Below are positions 17,863-27,021 of a DNA stretch of 64,000 nt, one piece after another. Under the pieces are notes generated by a model. It was not told the origin of the DNA and searched no databases. It saw nothing but the letters and a program-made list of their open reading frames with translations. The translations under genes and the position numbers were made by a program. How positions within the stretch are numbered: position 1 is the stretch's first letter; every line of letters starts with the position of its first letter. Source of the stretch: Algiphilus sp022763315 (lineage in GTDB: Bacteria; Pseudomonadota; Gammaproteobacteria; Nevskiales; Nevskiaceae); NCBI RefSeq assembly GCF_965249985.1, contig NZ_OZ252280.1; one strand, 5' to 3'.

Positions 17863-18267
17863 ATGACCGCATTGACCGCAGTATTGCTGTTCGGCACCTG
17901 GACTCTGCTGCTGGCCCTTTTCTATGCTTTGCCACGCGTTCCGCGCGTGTTGATGGGTAGCCAGAAGGCCGACGCCTGGACGCGAGGCAACGCGCCCGTG
18001 GATCCGGGCATTCTGGTTCGCGCCCAGCACGCGCACTACAACTGCCTCGAGACCTTCCCCGTCTTCGCGGCAGTGGTGATCGTCGGTGCCATGATGGATC
18101 AGGCAGCTGCGATTGCCGGGATGGCGGCGTGGGTGGTGTATCTGCGCGTGGGCCAGAGTGTCGTGCACCTGATCGGCACCTCCTTCCTCCTGGTGCTGAT
18201 TCGCGCGACGCTGTTCATCGCGCAAATCGCGCTAATCCTGGCCATGGTCTGGCAATTGCTGGGTTGA
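17863..18267 (+). CDS. MAPEG-family membrane protein (first of three)
   Basis: 134 aa, four TM helices. The RAQHAHYNCLETFPVFAAVVIVGAMM segment is the MAPEG core (Arg, Asn and Glu conserved in the glutathione-binding region). Strong AAGGGAG site. It follows alkB by 94 bp on the same strand and ends just before a strong hairpin, so it may be co-transcribed with alkB. MAPEG proteins include microsomal glutathione transferases that detoxify lipid hydroperoxides; here activity is unproven. Confidence 0.82.
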   Translation: MTALTAVLLFGTWTLLLALFYALPRVPRVLMGSQKADAWTRGNAPVDPGILVRAQHAHYNCLETFPVFAAVVIVGAMMDQAAAIAGMAAWVVYLRVGQSVVHLIGTSFLLVLIRATLFIAQIALILAMVWQLLG

Positions 18268-18273
18268 GAACGT

Positions 18274-18305
18274 GGCCGCAAAGCCGCGCGTGCGGCTTTG
18301 CGGCC
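18274..18305. terminator. Strong hairpin after alkB-MAPEG unit
   Basis: GGCCGCAAAGCCGC, loop GCGT, GCGGCTTTGCGGCC: a perfect 14-bp stem starting 7 bp after the MAPEG stop. There is no T-tract, so it may be Rho-assisted or act in both directions. Confidence 0.65.
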
Positions 18306-18340
18306 CTCTACGGCCTCGTCCACTCTGTGCGCCGCCGCAG

Positions 18341-18662
18341 TCAGGGGGTGTAGTGCGCCTCCGGCCACAATGCGTTGATCTCGTCAGCCTGGTGCTGGGC
18401 GTTGAAATGTTCCCAGAGCACGCCATGGATGTCGCTTTCCTGCGTGAATTCCGGTGCGGAGGGGTCTTCCCAGCCGAGATGGCGCAGGCTGCCAGGGGTC
18501 TGCTCCGCATCCTGTCGCAGCGACACATTCAGCGCATCCGTCCTCCACAGCGCGTACTGGCCGGCCACGTATGAGCAGGGGGGTAGCCCCCAGCCGGCGT
18601 GATAAGTCGGCCACGGCCGCCTCGATGCGATCGGTGGAGATCGCGAGATGCAGTTTGCGCAT
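18341..18662 (-). pseudogene. VOC/glyoxalase-like protein, single frameshift
   Basis: Read from 18662 on the minus strand, the protein starts MRKLHLAISTDRIEAAVADLSRRLGATP and then loses frame. The neighbouring frame continues sensibly as CSYVAGQYALWRTDALNVSLRQ and ends at 18341. The break is at a run of six C on the coding strand (plus-strand G run 18578-18583); five would restore one frame of about 106 aa. The restored protein looks like a small VOC-fold protein. It is either a recent pseudogene, a phase-variable tract or a sequencing indel. Confidence 0.65.
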
Positions 18663-18710
18663 GATCGTTTCCGGTTCGGTGTCGTAAGGCCAGGCAATGC
18701 CTGCCGCGTG

Positions 18711-19247
18711 CTACCAGTAGTCTGGGTTGTCAAAGGGCGCCACACAATGACTGGGCCCGGACAAGGATAGCGGCGTCGCACCCTGCAGCCACTGGCACAG
18801 CCAGCCTTCAGGCTGCGTCAATGCGAAGGGTGCAGGGATCGCGTCGGCGTCCGCGGCGCGAAATCCCACCCGGCAATAGAAGCGCGGGTCGCCATAGGTG
18901 CAGACCAGTTGCACCCCCTGATGACGCAGCGCGTCGAGGCCATGGCGAATCAGCGCCTGGCCGACGCCTTGGCCGTGCCAGGCGGTGGCAATGGCCACCG
19001 GCGATAGCAAGAAGGCCTCCACCGGCGTTGCAAAACGCATGCGCGAGAAAAAGAGGCTGCCGATGACATCCTCGTCCTCCACCGCAACGAAGCCCGCCAG
19101 ATCCTCTGCCGACACTTCACGCATCAGCTGGAGTGCGAGCGCGCCGACCACGCGCCCTTCCGAAGCGCCTTCCGAGGCCGCAAAGACTTCGGTGAACAAG
19201 CGTTCCACCGATCGGGTGTCGAAGTCTTCCCAGCGACGGAACTGCAT
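18711..19247 (-). CDS. GNAT-family N-acetyltransferase
   Basis: 178 aa. The start at 19247 has AAGGA at good spacing; a longer frame upstream lacks support. The acetyl-CoA motif reads SPVAIATAWHGQGVGQALIRHGLDALRHQG (about 90-120), the usual V-x-x-x-x-Q/R-x-x-G-x-G/A pattern, followed by VCTYGDPRFYCRVGFRAA. This is the YhbS-like branch. Cytosolic; substrate unknown. Confidence 0.85.
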   Translation of the reverse strand: MQFRRWEDFDTRSVERLFTEVFAASEGASEGRVVGALALQLMREVSAEDLAGFVAVEDEDVIGSLFFSRMRFATPVEAFLLSPVAIATAWHGQGVGQALIRHGLDALRHQGVQLVCTYGDPRFYCRVGFRAADADAIPAPFALTQPEGWLCQWLQGATPLSLSGPSHCVAPFDNPDYW

Positions 19248-19423
19248 GACATGGTGTCCTTGGACGATGGGCCTGCGAAGGTCTGCTAATGCCACAACCA
19301 CCGCGATTGGACCGTAGCCAGCCGCAGGGTTCAATGGTCCGATGGTCTAGGTGCCGCGTCGCTGCAGAGCGGTGTGGCGGCCGCCAGTGCGAATGCTCCC
19401 ATGCGTGGCGGAGTCGGAGCGGG

Positions 19424-19846
19424 TCAAAGCGCGTAGCGCATGACGCTGATCGCCATCCCAATGAAGCACACCAGTTGGGTGAAGAAGAAGACAAAGCGTA
19501 AAAAGGCGATGGTGTTGCTTTGCACCAGTGCGATGTGAATGACGGATTGGCACATGCGGGCAAGCAGCGCCACGGCGGCCATGATGTCGACCGCGGAGGA
19601 TTGGAGCCCGCTCGCATAAACCGCAAAGACGACCGCGCCAAACACGGGAAGATTCTCGACGCAATTGGCATGGGCGCGCATGGCGCGGCGATACCAGTCC
19701 TCCCCCTCTACGACGTCCCCGCGGAATGCCTTGATATCGACTTTGCCCGAAAGAATGCGGGTCCAACGGTAAATGCCGACCGAAAACAAAAGGACCGCGA
19801 TGGTCCACAGGGCGAAGCCGAGCAGCATCCAGACAGGAATCGTCAT
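19424..19846 (-). CDS. MAPEG-family membrane protein (second of three)
   Basis: 140 aa, four TM segments, start at 19846 behind GGAAGAG. The MAPEG core is RAMRAHANCVENLPVFGAVVFAVYASG. Only distantly similar to the copy at 17863, so not a recent duplicate. Its upstream side faces the czc-type operon in the opposite direction. Confidence 0.8.
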   Translation of the reverse strand: MTIPVWMLLGFALWTIAVLLFSVGIYRWTRILSGKVDIKAFRGDVVEGEDWYRRAMRAHANCVENLPVFGAVVFAVYASGLQSSAVDIMAAVALLARMCQSVIHIALVQSNTIAFLRFVFFFTQLVCFIGMAISVMRYAL

Positions 19847-20078
19847 TCCATCTCTTCCAAGTGGTTGGGGTCTACGGGTGCCCTGCCTTCGCGCCGCACA
19901 GGAGTGCCACGAGTCGCATTCCACGACGCGATGGGACATCTGTCCCAAAGGCAGTAGCGTCGCCTATTATACCTGTGCGATCTATCGCCATATCTATCGG
20001 GTATTTGTTCTTGCGGGTTGCGTGTCCTTGACGACGGTCAATTCCGCCGCGGCGTGCGGTGGTACCCTGTGCGCCGTT

Positions 20079-20417
20079 ATGCGAGTGCACGTTCCCCACG
20101 GCATTGTTGCGCGCTTCGCATTGTGGTCCCTGGTCGTGATGCTGTTGGTCAGTACATGGCCGGAAGTGCAGGTCCACAATGCCGCCGCCTCCGATCACCC
20201 CGATGCAGCTCAGCACGTGCATCCAGGGGACGAAGCAGTGTGGGGTGATCCGGAAGGCATGCATGTGCACGCTTGCCATTGCGCGGCCCATTGCACGGCG
20301 TTGCCCGTGCATGAGGTCTTGACCATTGTTTGCCGCAGTACGCGCCTGCCGGCGGCCGAGCCGCTGCGTGTCGCCACCGGCATACGCATCCCCCCTTTCC
20401 GACCGCCCATCGTCTGA
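20079..20417 (+). CDS. CzcI-like small secreted Cys/His-rich protein
   Basis: 112 aa. The N-terminal hydrophobic segment (VARFALWSLVVMLLVSTWP) is a signal peptide or anchor. The mature region is His/Asp-rich (HPDAAQHVHPGDE) with the cluster MHVHACHCAAHC, plausible metal ligands. It immediately precedes the czcCBA genes, as CzcI does in Cupriavidus, but I assign it by position and composition rather than homology. The ATG at 20079 is the best start before the signal segment. Confidence 0.55.
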   Translation: MRVHVPHGIVARFALWSLVVMLLVSTWPEVQVHNAAASDHPDAAQHVHPGDEAVWGDPEGMHVHACHCAAHCTALPVHEVLTIVCRSTRLPAAEPLRVATGIRIPPFRPPIV

Positions 20418-20478
20418 CATCTCCAGTGCATTCGATGCCCTCGCGCATCGCGTTTTTTCACTGTGATTGGAGATGCCC

Positions 20479-21738
20479 ATGGCACCCCAGAAGATGTTGG
20501 GCGCCTGCCTGCTGGCCGCTGCCACGCTGCCGGCAGTCGCAGGAGGTCCCCCGTTAACGCTTGACGACGCCTTTGCCCGTGCATTGGCGGACAACCCCCG
20601 GCTCATGGCGGGCAGCTTCCGGAGCCGCGCCGCCCAGGCTTATCAGGAGCAGGCCGAGCAGGCGCCGCCCCTCGAAATCGGCTTCGACCTTGAGAACGTT
20701 GCTGGAAACAACCGAACCGCCGGTCTGTCCGGTGCCGAAGCCACGCTGACCCTGTCCGGCGTCCTGGAGCGCGGCGACAAGGCCTCGCTGCGCGGGCAGC
20801 TCGCGGATGCGCGTGGCACCCTGGTTCGTACCGAGCGCGACATCGACCGCTTGGAACTGCTCGCTGACGTCGCCGAGCGCTTCATACACGTGGTGCGCGA
20901 TCAGCAGCTCCTGGCAGTTGCCGAGGCGGCCGTCGCGCTCGCCAGCGCTGCGCAGGAAGAGGCGCAGAGGCGCGTCGATGCCGGCGCAGCCCCGGAAACG
21001 GAAAGCGCGCGCGCCACCATTGCCCTGGCGGACGCCCGGCTGGACCAGGAACACGCCGAGCATGAACTCAAGGCGACCCGCGTCAGCCTCGCCAGCCTCT
21101 GGGGTGAACGCGCGCCCCGCTTCGGTCCCGCGCAGGCTTCGCTGGCCACGCTGCCCGAGGCGAGCGCGCTCCCGGACATTGTTGCCGGCCTGGAACGCAA
21201 TCCGCAGCTTCGTCGCCTCGCCGAACAGCGTCGCATCGAAGCGGCGCGCCAGCAGCTGGCGCAGGGCCAGGCGGCGACGGATATCCGGCTATCGGGCGGT
21301 TTGCGACGGCGCGAAGAGGCGGGTGACACCTCCCTCGTGCTCGGTCTGTCGGTGCCTTGGGGTAGCACGCAACGCGCCCAGCCAGGCATTCGCGCCTCAG
21401 AGGCCGAAGTGGCGGCTCAGCAGCGCATGTATCAAGCGGTTCGCCGGGAACTCTATGCCATCGTCTACGCGCGCTACCAGGAGATGGTGCATGCCGGCAC
21501 CGAGGTCGCAATGCTGCGATCAGACATCCTGCCCGCGGCCCAGTCCGCGCTGGAGGCGATCCAGGACGGCTATGCCCGCGGCCGCTACGGCTACCTCGAA
21601 CTGGCCACGGCCCAGGAGGATCTGATCGCCCATCGCAGGCGATTCATCGATGCCGCCTACCGCTACCACCGCCATTTGATTGAGATCGAGCGCCTGACTG
21701 GCACCGCTGCCGCTGCGCCGATGGAGAAAGCATCATGA
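20479..21738 (+). CDS. czcC: Outer-membrane efflux protein, CzcC-like
   Basis: 419 aa. GGAG at 20469-20472 fits the ATG at 20479; another ATG at 20473 is too close. A signal peptide (LGACLLAAATLPAVAGG) precedes two OEP repeats, with LTLDDAFARALADNPRLMAGSF and IGFDLENVAGNNRTAGLSGAEATLTLSGVLERGDK, the CzcC-branch beta-hairpin. It should be the outer-membrane channel for the pump encoded downstream and overlaps czcB by ATGA. Confidence 0.85.
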   Translation: MAPQKMLGACLLAAATLPAVAGGPPLTLDDAFARALADNPRLMAGSFRSRAAQAYQEQAEQAPPLEIGFDLENVAGNNRTAGLSGAEATLTLSGVLERGDKASLRGQLADARGTLVRTERDIDRLELLADVAERFIHVVRDQQLLAVAEAAVALASAAQEEAQRRVDAGAAPETESARATIALADARLDQEHAEHELKATRVSLASLWGERAPRFGPAQASLATLPEASALPDIVAGLERNPQLRRLAEQRRIEAARQQLAQGQAATDIRLSGGLRRREEAGDTSLVLGLSVPWGSTQRAQPGIRASEAEVAAQQRMYQAVRRELYAIVYARYQEMVHAGTEVAMLRSDILPAAQSALEAIQDGYARGRYGYLELATAQEDLIAHRRRFIDAAYRYHRHLIEIERLTGTAAAAPMEKAS

Positions 21739-22973
21739 CATCGCATTTCATCCGTTGTACCACCGTCGCCGCCGTTGTCCTCGGCGGCCTCTGGCTGAGC
21801 CCGCTGTACGCCGGTGGTGAAGCCAAGCCCACGCCCGCGGCGGAGGTGGCTCCCACCGGTCCGCACGGCGGCCGCTTGCTACGGGACGGCGATCGGACCC
21901 TGGAACTGGCTCTGATCGAGCGGGGCATGCCGCCGGAATACCGCGCTTGGCTGCGGGAGGGTGGCGACCCGGTCCCGCCCGAAGCGGTCCACCTGGAGGT
22001 GGAGTTGGAACGCCTGGGCGGCACCGAGGAGCGCATTGCCTTCTCCCCGGTTGATGATTTCCTTCGCGGTGATCGCGTGGTCGCCGAGCCCCATGCCTTC
22101 GACGCCACAGTGCGCTTGCGCTACCAGGGCGCCGACTCGATGTGGCAATTCGCAGTCGACGAAGGACGCACCCGCATCCCGCACGCCATTGCCAAGGACG
22201 CCGGCGTCACTGTTGAGGAGGCGGGCCCGGCCACACTGCACCGCACCTTGTCGCTGAGCGGCCGCGTACAGGCAGACCCGGACCGGGTCGCGCGGGTGGC
22301 GGCCCCCTACCCTGGCGAAGTCACCAGGATCGAGGTGGAGCAGTACGCGCGCGTCGAACGCGGACAGCCGCTGGCCACCGTGGTCGCGCGCGACAGCCTG
22401 CGGCCGACGGTATTGAAAGCGCCGTTTGCCGGCATCGTGCTGCAGCGCCATGCCGCGCTGGGCCAGCAGGCCGGCTCGGAGGTCCTGTTCGAGATCGCCG
22501 ATCTGCGTCGCGTATGGGTGATGCTGGATGCGTTCGCCCGCGATCTGCCAGATTTGGCGGTGGGCCAGGCAGTGTCCGTACAGGGCGTTGATGATCGGCG
22601 GCTCGCCGAGGGTGCGCTGAGCCACATCAGTCCCACCTCGGGGCAGCGCCAGAACGTCCATCTTCGCGTCCCCGTGGATAACCCGGATGGGCGACTGCGG
22701 CCGGGTCAATTCGTGCAAGCCGAGGTGCTGGTCGAGGCGCGCGAGGTGCCCCTCGCCGTGCGTCGTAGCGCGCTGCAGCGCTATCGGGAGCGCGAGGTGG
22801 TTTTCGCCCGCTATGGCGATCTCTATGAGGTGCGCCTGCTGGAGCTCGGCGCGCGCGATGACACCTGGGTGGAGGTTGTTGATGGCATCACACCCGGGAC
22901 CGCGTATGTCACCGGCAACAGCTTCCTGATCCGCGCCGATATGGAAAAGGGCGGCGCCAGCCACGACCACTAG
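21735..22973 (+). CDS. czcB: Divalent-metal efflux periplasmic adaptor, CzcB-like
   Basis: 412 aa. Signal peptide to about residue 25. An additional N-terminal beta-rich domain (GPHGGRLLRDGDRTLELALIERG onward, about 36-135) precedes the adaptor core, as in many CzcB/CnrB proteins. Barrel-sandwich halves are AAPYPGEVTRIEVEQYARVERG and LKAPFAGIVLQRHAALGQQAG. The C terminus ends in His residues (SHDH). It overlaps czcC by ATGA and lies 9 bp from czcA. It differs from the CusB-like adaptor in lacking the YWVAPMD domain. Confidence 0.87.
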   Translation: MTSHFIRCTTVAAVVLGGLWLSPLYAGGEAKPTPAAEVAPTGPHGGRLLRDGDRTLELALIERGMPPEYRAWLREGGDPVPPEAVHLEVELERLGGTEERIAFSPVDDFLRGDRVVAEPHAFDATVRLRYQGADSMWQFAVDEGRTRIPHAIAKDAGVTVEEAGPATLHRTLSLSGRVQADPDRVARVAAPYPGEVTRIEVEQYARVERGQPLATVVARDSLRPTVLKAPFAGIVLQRHAALGQQAGSEVLFEIADLRRVWVMLDAFARDLPDLAVGQAVSVQGVDDRRLAEGALSHISPTSGQRQNVHLRVPVDNPDGRLRPGQFVQAEVLVEAREVPLAVRRSALQRYREREVVFARYGDLYEVRLLELGARDDTWVEVVDGITPGTAYVTGNSFLIRADMEKGGASHDH

Positions 22974-22982
22974 GGGAACACC

Positions 22983-25900
22983 ATGCTCGATCGCATCATC
23001 GCGACCGCCATCGCTCAGCGGTGGCTGGTTCTGCTCGGCATGCTGGGCATCGCGGGGCTGGGCATCTACAGCTATCAGTCGCTACCCATCGATGCCGTGC
23101 CGGACATCACCAACGTCCAGGTCCAGATCAACACCGAAGCGCCCGGCTATACGCCACTGGAAGCCGAACAGCGCATTACCTACCCGATGGAGACGCTGCT
23201 GTCCGGGCTGCCACGCCTGGATTACACCCGTTCATTGTCCCGCTACGGCCTGTCGCAGATCACCGTCGTCTTCGAGGAAGGCACGGACATCTACTTCGCG
23301 CGGCAGGTCATCAGCGAACGCCTGGCGGAAGCGCGCGATGTCATTCCAGCCGGGCTGTCGCCCAGTTTGGGGCCCATCGCCACCGGCTTGGGCGAAATCT
23401 TCATGTACGCCGTTACCGCGGAATCCGGCAGCGGCTATGACGCCACTGACCTGCGCTCCATCCAGGACTGGATCATCCGACCCCAGATGCGGCTGACCAA
23501 AGGCGCCACCGAAGTCAATACGGTGGGTGGCTATCGCAAGCAGTACCAGGTCGCCCCCGATCCGGAAAAGCTGGCCGCCTACGGCCTTGATCTGGATCGC
23601 GTGATTCGCGCGCTGGAAAACAGCAACGACAACGTGGGCGCCGGCTATATCGAGCGGCGCGGCGAGCAGAATCTGGTGCGGGTGCCGGGACGCCTGCAGA
23701 CCATCAGCGACATTGAGGCGGTCATCGTTGGCGAGGTCGAGGGTACGCCGGTGCGCGTACGCGACATCGGTCGCGTGCTGGAAACAAGTGCGCTGCGCAC
23801 CGGCGCGGCGACCAAGGACGGCGAGGAAGTCGTGCTCGGCACCGTCATGATGCTGATCGGGGAAAACAGCCGCGTGGTGGCGGAACAGGCCGGTGAGCGC
23901 CTCGCGCAGGTGCAGAAATCGCTGCCCGAAGGCGTCCGCGTCGAGGCCCTGTACGACCGCACCACGCTGGTCGACAAGACCATCGCCACGGTGCAGAAGA
24001 ACCTCACCGAAGGCGCGCTGCTGGTCATCGCCGTGCTGTTCCTGCTGCTGGGCAATATCCGTGCGGCATTGATTACGGCGGCGGTCATCCCGCTGGCCAT
24101 GCTCGCCACCATGACCGGCATGGTGCAGGCGGGTGTGAGCGGCAACCTGATGAGCCTGGGTGCGCTGGATTTCGGCCTGATCGTGGATGGCGCGGTGATC
24201 ATCGTCGAAAACTGTCTGCGCAGGCTGGGCGAGGCGCAGCGCCAGTCCGCGACCGCGCTGTCGCGCGGTGAGCGTCTGGAGGTGCTGCGTGCGGCCTCCA
24301 CCGAGGTGATTCGCCCGGCGACCTTCGGGGTGCTCATCATTCTTGTCGTCTATGTGCCCATCCTCACGCTCACTGGCGTGGAAGGCAAGATGTTCCGGCC
24401 CATGGCCCTGACCGTCATCATGGCGCTGAGCGCGGCCCTGATTCTGGCCTTGACCTTTGTGCCTGCAAGCCTCGCCGTGTTGCTGCGCGGCCGGGTGGCA
24501 GAGAACGAAAATCCACTGATGCGGATCCTGAAGCGCGGCTATGCCCCGCTGCTGCAGATCGTGCTCCGATGGCGCGTGCCGGTCGTGCTGACCGCGTTGG
24601 CGCTGGTGGTGATGAGCGCCTGGCTGGCTAGTCGACTGGGGACCGAATTCGTGCCCCAGCTCGACGAGGGCGATATCGCCATGCACGCGCTGCGCATCCC
24701 GGGAACGAGCCTGTCGCAGGCAGTCGACATGCAGAACGATTTGGAGGCGCGGCTACGCGACTTCGAGGAAATTTCGCACGTGTTCAGCAAGATCGGCACG
24801 CCGGAAGTCGCCACCGATCCGATGCCGCCGTCGGTGGCCGATACCTTCATCATCATCAAAGACCGCAAAGACTGGCCGAATCCGGGCCGTTCCAAGGCAG
24901 ACCTGGAAGCAGAAATCCAGGCCGCCATGGAGGCCATACCGGGCAACAATTACGAGTTCACCCAGCCGATCGAGATGCGCTTCAATGAACTGATCTCCGG
25001 GGTGCGGGCGGACGTCGCGGTCAAGGTCTTCGGCGATGACCTGGAGCAGCTGTTACAGCTGGGCGAAGCGGTGACAGCGCTGGTGCGCACCATCGACGGC
25101 GCCTCCGACACCCGCATGGAGCAGGTCGCAGGCCTGCCGGTGTTGAGTATCGAGCCCGACCGCGTGGCCCTGGGCCGGCATGGCCTGGACGTGCGCCATC
25201 TGCAGGACACCATCCGGGCCACACTCGGCGGCGCGGTGGTTGGGGAGATCTACGATGGCGATCGGCGCTTCGACCTGGTGGTGCGCCTCGAGGAGTCGCG
25301 GCGCAATGACGTCGATGCGCTGCAGCGCCTGCCCGTCTTCGTTTCGGGTGCCGACCCGCGCTACGTGCCGCTGCGGGAAGTCGCGGACGTGGAACTACGC
25401 ATCGGCCCGAACCAGATCAGCCGCGAAAACGCCAAGCGCTTCATCACGGTGACCAGCAACGTCGCCGGCCGTGATCTGGGCTCTTTCATCGAGGATGTAC
25501 AGACCGCCATGGATCGTGGCATCGACCTGCCCGCCGGCTACTGGGTGGACTATGGCGGAACCTTCGAGCAGTTGGAATCCGCAACTCGGCGCTTGAGCGT
25601 GGCGGTGCCCGTCACCCTGGCGATGATCTTGCTGCTGCTCTTCAGTGCATTCGGTTCCCTACGAGACGCAGCGCTGGTGTTCACCGGCGTCCCCCTCGCC
25701 CTCACCGGCGGGGTTGCCGCACTCTGGTTGCGGGATATGCCGCTGTCCATTTCCGCCGCAGTGGGTTTTATCGCCCTCTCGGGCATTGCTGTGCTGAATG
25801 GCGTTGTCATGCTCTCCTTCATTCGGGACCTCCGGGCCGGTGGCAAGGATGTCTACCAGGCGATTGTGGAAGGCGCACTCACACGGCTTCGCCCGGTGTT

Positions 25901-26087
25901 GATGACGGCGCTGGTCGCCAGTCTCGGTTTTGTCCCGATGGCGTTGAATGTCGGAACCGGTGCCGAGGTACAAAGACCACTGGCGACGGTGGTGATCGGC
26001 GGCATCCTCTCCAGCACCCTGCTCACCTTGCTCGTGCTGCCGGCGCTTTACGATCTGAACTATCGACGGCGAACGCCAGAGCGCTGA
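22983..26087 (+). CDS. czcA: Zn/Co/Cd-class efflux RND pump, CzcA-like
   Basis: 1034 aa. The TM4 signature at residues 396-410 is DFGLIVDGAVIIVEN, the CzcA type (HME-1/2/3) with Asp396 and Asp402, unlike the cusA-like paralogue at 7046. The periplasmic region EFTQPIEMRFNELISGVRADVAVKVFGDD is also typical of CzcA. The CusA methionine triad is absent. Expected to export divalent metals with proton antiport as a trimer with CzcB and CzcC. The exact metal cannot be decided here. Confidence 0.92.
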   Translation: MLDRIIATAIAQRWLVLLGMLGIAGLGIYSYQSLPIDAVPDITNVQVQINTEAPGYTPLEAEQRITYPMETLLSGLPRLDYTRSLSRYGLSQITVVFEEGTDIYFARQVISERLAEARDVIPAGLSPSLGPIATGLGEIFMYAVTAESGSGYDATDLRSIQDWIIRPQMRLTKGATEVNTVGGYRKQYQVAPDPEKLAAYGLDLDRVIRALENSNDNVGAGYIERRGEQNLVRVPGRLQTISDIEAVIVGEVEGTPVRVRDIGRVLETSALRTGAATKDGEEVVLGTVMMLIGENSRVVAEQAGERLAQVQKSLPEGVRVEALYDRTTLVDKTIATVQKNLTEGALLVIAVLFLLLGNIRAALITAAVIPLAMLATMTGMVQAGVSGNLMSLGALDFGLIVDGAVIIVENCLRRLGEAQRQSATALSRGERLEVLRAASTEVIRPATFGVLIILVVYVPILTLTGVEGKMFRPMALTVIMALSAALILALTFVPASLAVLLRGRVAENENPLMRILKRGYAPLLQIVLRWRVPVVLTALALVVMSAWLASRLGTEFVPQLDEGDIAMHALRIPGTSLSQAVDMQNDLEARLRDFEEISHVFSKIGTPEVATDPMPPSVADTFIIIKDRKDWPNPGRSKADLEAEIQAAMEAIPGNNYEFTQPIEMRFNELISGVRADVAVKVFGDDLEQLLQLGEAVTALVRTIDGASDTRMEQVAGLPVLSIEPDRVALGRHGLDVRHLQDTIRATLGGAVVGEIYDGDRRFDLVVRLEESRRNDVDALQRLPVFVSGADPRYVPLREVADVELRIGPNQISRENAKRFITVTSNVAGRDLGSFIEDVQTAMDRGIDLPAGYWVDYGGTFEQLESATRRLSVAVPVTLAMILLLLFSAFGSLRDAALVFTGVPLALTGGVAALWLRDMPLSISAAVGFIALSGIAVLNGVVMLSFIRDLRAGGKDVYQAIVEGALTRLRPVLMTALVASLGFVPMALNVGTGAEVQRPLATVVIGGILSSTLLTLLVLPALYDLNYRRRTPER

Positions 26088-26102
26088 AAGGCCCTTTGGG
26101 CA

Positions 26103-26130
26103 CCGCCGCCAGCCCAGTGGCTGGCGGCGG
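26103..26130. terminator. Bidirectional hairpin between czcA and motB-like gene
   Basis: CCGCCGCCAGCC, loop CAGT, GGCTGGCGGCGG: a perfect 12-bp stem in the 86-bp gap between two converging genes. No clear T-run on either side. Confidence 0.6.
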
Positions 26131-26173
26131 AACGCCCCCGCGCATCCGTCCGGCACCGACCAGGCCCCTGGCG

Positions 26174-27019
26174 CTAAGGGGCGGCTTTCGTGGGTGATGT
26201 TGCGGCCGCCGTAGCGTCGTTCTTTGGGGCGGGCGATTGCTTGTCGTCGGGCCCGGTACTCTGGTACTCAATGATGATTTCAACGCGTCGGTTTCGCGCA
26301 CGGTTCTCAGCGGAGTCGTTCGCGACCAGCGGGCGTGCATCGGCAAAGCCGCTCACCTGCAGCGCCTCTGGCGGGATCTGCTGCGTATCCAGCACCTGGT
26401 GGGCGACCGACACGGCTCGCGCTGCGGATAGCTCCCAGTTCGAGCGGAAGCGTTCTGTGGTGATTGGCAGATCATCGGTATGTCCGGCAACCGTTACCGT
26501 GTAATCGCCGTCACGCACCATCCCGGCCACGCGATGGATGAGAGGAATGGCGTCCGGCGTCAACGAATCGCTGCCTGAACGGAAGGAGACCTTCTCGGGA
26601 AAGCGAATGATGACGCTGTCTCCTTCGCGCTCGACGATCACCCGCGCCGCCTTCAACTCTTCGACCAGCCCGCTCTTCAGCTTGCGATAGAGCTTTTCCT
26701 GGTTCGAGGCGTCATCAATGCTCGCGCTGCGTGTTGCCTGCTCATCGAAGATCGGTTTCGTTTCGGCGCCATCCTTTGACACAACACCCGCCTCCAGCCC
26801 TTGAATGGCGTCCTCACTGTTGCTGGGGGTGTCTTGAATGCCGCCAAAAGCGGAGGCCATTGAACCGACCATGGCCCTGTATTTCTCTTCATCGACCTTG
26901 GAGTAGGAGTACAGCAGCACGAAGAAGGTCATCATCAGCGCCATCAAATCGGCGAAAGTGACCATCCACGGAGGAACCCCCTGCTCCGTGACGCCGCTCG
27001 TGCTGTCGCCTTCCATCAT
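26174..27019 (-). CDS. MotB/PomB-type stator protein
   Basis: 281 aa. Short cytosolic N terminus, then a TM helix with the ion-carrying Asp24 in PPWMVTFADLMALMMTFFVLLYSYS. The C-terminal OmpA-like peptidoglycan-binding domain (about 150-255) contains VTVAGHTDDLPI and RNRRVEIIIEY. It anchors the flagellar stator to the wall. Its start is 2 bp from the stop of the motA-like gene, so the two form an operon. Other flagellar genes are not in the window. H+ versus Na+ use is undecided. Confidence 0.9.
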   Translation of the reverse strand: MMEGDSTSGVTEQGVPPWMVTFADLMALMMTFFVLLYSYSKVDEEKYRAMVGSMASAFGGIQDTPSNSEDAIQGLEAGVVSKDGAETKPIFDEQATRSASIDDASNQEKLYRKLKSGLVEELKAARVIVEREGDSVIIRFPEKVSFRSGSDSLTPDAIPLIHRVAGMVRDGDYTVTVAGHTDDLPITTERFRSNWELSAARAVSVAHQVLDTQQIPPEALQVSGFADARPLVANDSAENRARNRRVEIIIEYQSTGPDDKQSPAPKNDATAAATSPTKAAP

Positions 27020-27021
27020 GC

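Noticed and set aside
23232..24686. A 484-codon minus-strand frame inside czcA
   Set aside because: His/Gln/Asp-rich antisense shadow of a strongly conserved gene.
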